A stretch of DNA of 16,474 nucleotides, from the NCBI GenBank assembly GCA_002384725.1, contig DGBF01000081.1:12364-28837 (forward strand), in the 5' to 3' direction. The notes beneath the pieces were generated by a model. That model saw nothing but the letters and a program-made list of their open reading frames with translations, made no database searches and had not been told where the DNA came from. Within the stretch, counting starts at the first letter, position 1; every line of letters starts with the position of its first letter. The translations under genes were made by a program, and so were the position numbers. This document shows, in pieces, positions 15,133-16,474 of the stretch. This DNA is from Flavobacteriales bacterium UBA4011. GTDB taxonomy: Bacteria > Bacteroidota > Bacteroidia > Flavobacteriales_D > Crocinitomicaceae.

Positions 15133-15747
15133 TTAATCTTTTAATACAATCGTTCGAAAAGTAAGGTTGATTCTAACCCCAAAACCCTTCTTGGTTGGCG
15201 GCAACCGATGCAACCAGTGTTTCTGACACTCTCCCTTCATTACCAATAAACTCCCCTGCTCTAAATTAAGGTAAACAGTCTGTTTTGTCTTTTTATGTTT
15301 GAATGCAAATTTTCTTTCTGCACCAAAACTCATGGAGGCTATTGCACCGTTTTCTTTTAATTCTTTTTCTCCATCGCTATGCCAGGCCATTCCCTCTGAT
15401 CCGTTGTGGTATAAATTGAGCAAACACGAATTATACGTTTCGCCCGTTTCCATTTCAATAATTGCTTTTAATTCGCGTAATTCTTTGGTCCACGGTAAGG
15501 CTTTCTTTGTGTTGTTCGAATAGGTGTAATCAAATGGCTCATCTCCATACCAGGCGACTTTCCGTTTGGTAATAATCTGTTTCCCAAAGATGTTGGCGAT
15601 ATCATTTTTCCATTCTATAGTTTTCAATAGGGTTTCATGATAAAAATTTGCTTTTTCAAAGGGAATTATTTTACCATAATAAAAAACTTCACCTCCTTCT
15701 GATAAAATGTTTTTTGTACTATCAAACTCATAAAAAAATAGTTCCAT
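15133..15747 (-). CDS. AlkB-like 2-oxoglutarate/Fe(II) dioxygenase (alkylated-DNA repair)
   Basis: A 204-aa protein of the AlkB family, closest in style to the ALKBH2/3 type, which removes methyl groups from alkylated bases (1-methyladenine, 3-methylcytosine) by oxidation using 2-oxoglutarate, O2 and Fe(II). The Fe ligands are visible as H123 and D125 in WHSDGE and the distal H180 in HWLHRLPP. The C-terminal RINLTFR (192-198) matches the RxNxTxR motif whose arginines bind 2-oxoglutarate and substrate. NLYHNG (111-116) is also characteristic. The short length and absence of extra domains fit bacterial members. It is a single gene; on its left is the end of a plus-strand unit, and on its right a divergent broken gene. 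No alkylation-response regulator is nearby. Confidence 0.93.
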   Translation of the reverse strand: MELFFYEFDSTKNILSEGGEVFYYGKIIPFEKANFYHETLLKTIEWKNDIANIFGKQIITKRKVAWYGDEPFDYTYSNNTKKALPWTKELRELKAIIEMETGETYNSCLLNLYHNGSEGMAWHSDGEKELKENGAIASMSFGAERKFAFKHKKTKQTVYLNLEQGSLLVMKGECQKHWLHRLPPTKKGFGVRINLTFRTIVLKD

Positions 15748-15860
15748 GTTTTCGTTCTAAATCGTTAACTTTTTTAACAGCTTGGTTACCAATTATTTAG
15801 TTCCTTTTAGTGTTTTCTATTTAATCTTTAGTCAAAAACATTATGCAAAATCAATTTATC

Positions 15861-16474
15861 ATGAAGCAAATCAAACTATTAGTTGGGCTCTTTCGCTCTT
15901 TTTAAGTGTCAATGCAGTTGCTCAAACGGCGCGAGTGCAAGTTATTCATAATTCACCAGATGCTGCTGCTTCAACTGTTGATATTTGATTGAATAGTACA
16001 TTGTTAATCGATGATTTCGATTTCCGGACAGCTTCTCCTTTTATTGATGCTCCTGCAGGAACACAAATTACAATTGATGTTGCTCCCTTAAACAGTAATA
16101 TGGCATCGCAACCTTTCCTTTGACCCTAACAGCAAATGAAACATCTGTCGATGTTGCAGCCGGAATAGTAAGTATGTCAGGTTGCACTTCCTGCAGGAGG
16201 AAACTTGATTGAATTACCTTCAACATCTGGACTATCTCTATAGGAAAAGGAAACAAGTTCATTCATTGTTTACCCGAACCCAACTGAAAACGTTATTATG
16301 ATTCAAGGAGATAATGCTTCGAATGCGAGCGTAACGGTTTCAGATATTATGGGGAAGGTCGTTTTCACTCAAACGGCTGAAAACGGTACGGTGGATGTTT
16401 CAAGATTAGACGCAGGAAAGTACTTTGTTACTATCTCTAATCTTAACTCTATCGAAACTATCTCAGTTGTAAAA
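15861..16474 (+). pseudogene. Broken DUF4397-domain protein with T9SS sorting domain (3' end outside window)
   Basis: Fragments in shifting frames reconstruct one ancestral protein. The ATG at 15861 starts MKQIKLLVG. A one-base loss near 15885 then shifts the frame to ALSLFLSVNAVAQ, completing a signal peptide. ARVQVIHNSPDAAASTVDI follows, as in DUF4397 domains, and is cut by TGA at 15986-15988, after which LNSTLLIDDFDF and PFIDAPAGTQ continue the domain. Another one-base loss near 16098 moves to GIATFPLTLTANETS, and a further shift occurs between 16172 and 16180. TAG at 16241-16243 precedes a T9SS sorting domain (FIVYPNPTENV, then AGKYFVTI) that stays open to the last base. The DUF4397 part also looks shortened after GIVS. 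At least five lesions make it a pseudogene, unless the sequence here is of low quality. Its function when intact would have been a T9SS-exported surface protein. Confidence 0.75.

Noticed and set aside
15764..15778. Inverted repeat GTTAA...TTAAC in the gap between the AlkB-like gene and the broken DUF4397 gene
   Set aside because: Five AT-rich pairs across a T-rich loop are easily found by chance in this composition, with no matching promoter around it.
15782..15988. A 68-codon protein starting at TTG 15782
   Set aside because: Its first part is the wrong frame before the real ATG at 15861; only the second half belongs to the broken DUF4397 gene.

Overview
The window looks like a chromosomal segment of an AT-rich member of the Bacteroidetes (Bacteroidota), most likely a Flavobacteriales/Crocinitomicaceae-type marine or freshwater bacterium. 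The evidence is: secreted proteins ending in a type IX secretion (T9SS) C-terminal sorting domain with the 'YPNPT' motif; plus-strand promoters of the TAnnTTTG type; a yicC-gmk-nadD cluster; and a kynureninase / kynurenine 3-monooxygenase pair. The lineage is inferred from gene content, not from a marker gene.

Layout. (1) 1-3386, plus strand: the 3' part of a polytopic membrane protein resembling GT-C glycosyltransferases, then the B subunit of a 3-oxoacid CoA-transferase (no A subunit in the window), then a second GT-C-like membrane protein that starts directly at the CoA-transferase stop codon. (2) 3405-5423, minus strand: the tightly packed housekeeping operon yicC-gmk-nadD (1-bp gap, then a 4-bp ATGA overlap). 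(3) 5557-6471, minus: an EamA/DMT-type transporter, flanked on both sides by intergenic repeat-like elements. (4) 6621-10850, minus: a probable operon kynU - small membrane protein - kmo - exported probable outer-membrane protein - ArsC/Spx-like thiol protein. KynU and Kmo are two consecutive steps of the kynurenine branch that degrades tryptophan towards 3-hydroxyanthranilate and NAD. (5) 10912-14903, plus: a decayed fragment related to the 415-aa gene further on, a 657-aa T9SS-secreted protein with three binding-domain-like repeats, and the intact 415-aa exported protein of unknown function. Strong hairpin terminators follow each of these. (6) 15133-15747, minus: an AlkB-family dioxygenase with all catalytic residues. 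(7) 15861-16474, plus: a broken gene for a DUF4397 + T9SS sorting-domain protein, running off the window.

No CRISPR array, tRNA, rRNA, transposase, phage gene or recognisable defence system is visible. I do not see a convincing novel multi-gene system. The most unusual items are the decayed partial copy of the 415-aa gene near its intact relative, the near-identical tandem repeats in the 657-aa secreted protein, the uncharacterised genes in the kynurenine operon, the multiply broken DUF4397 gene and several intergenic inverted-repeat elements.
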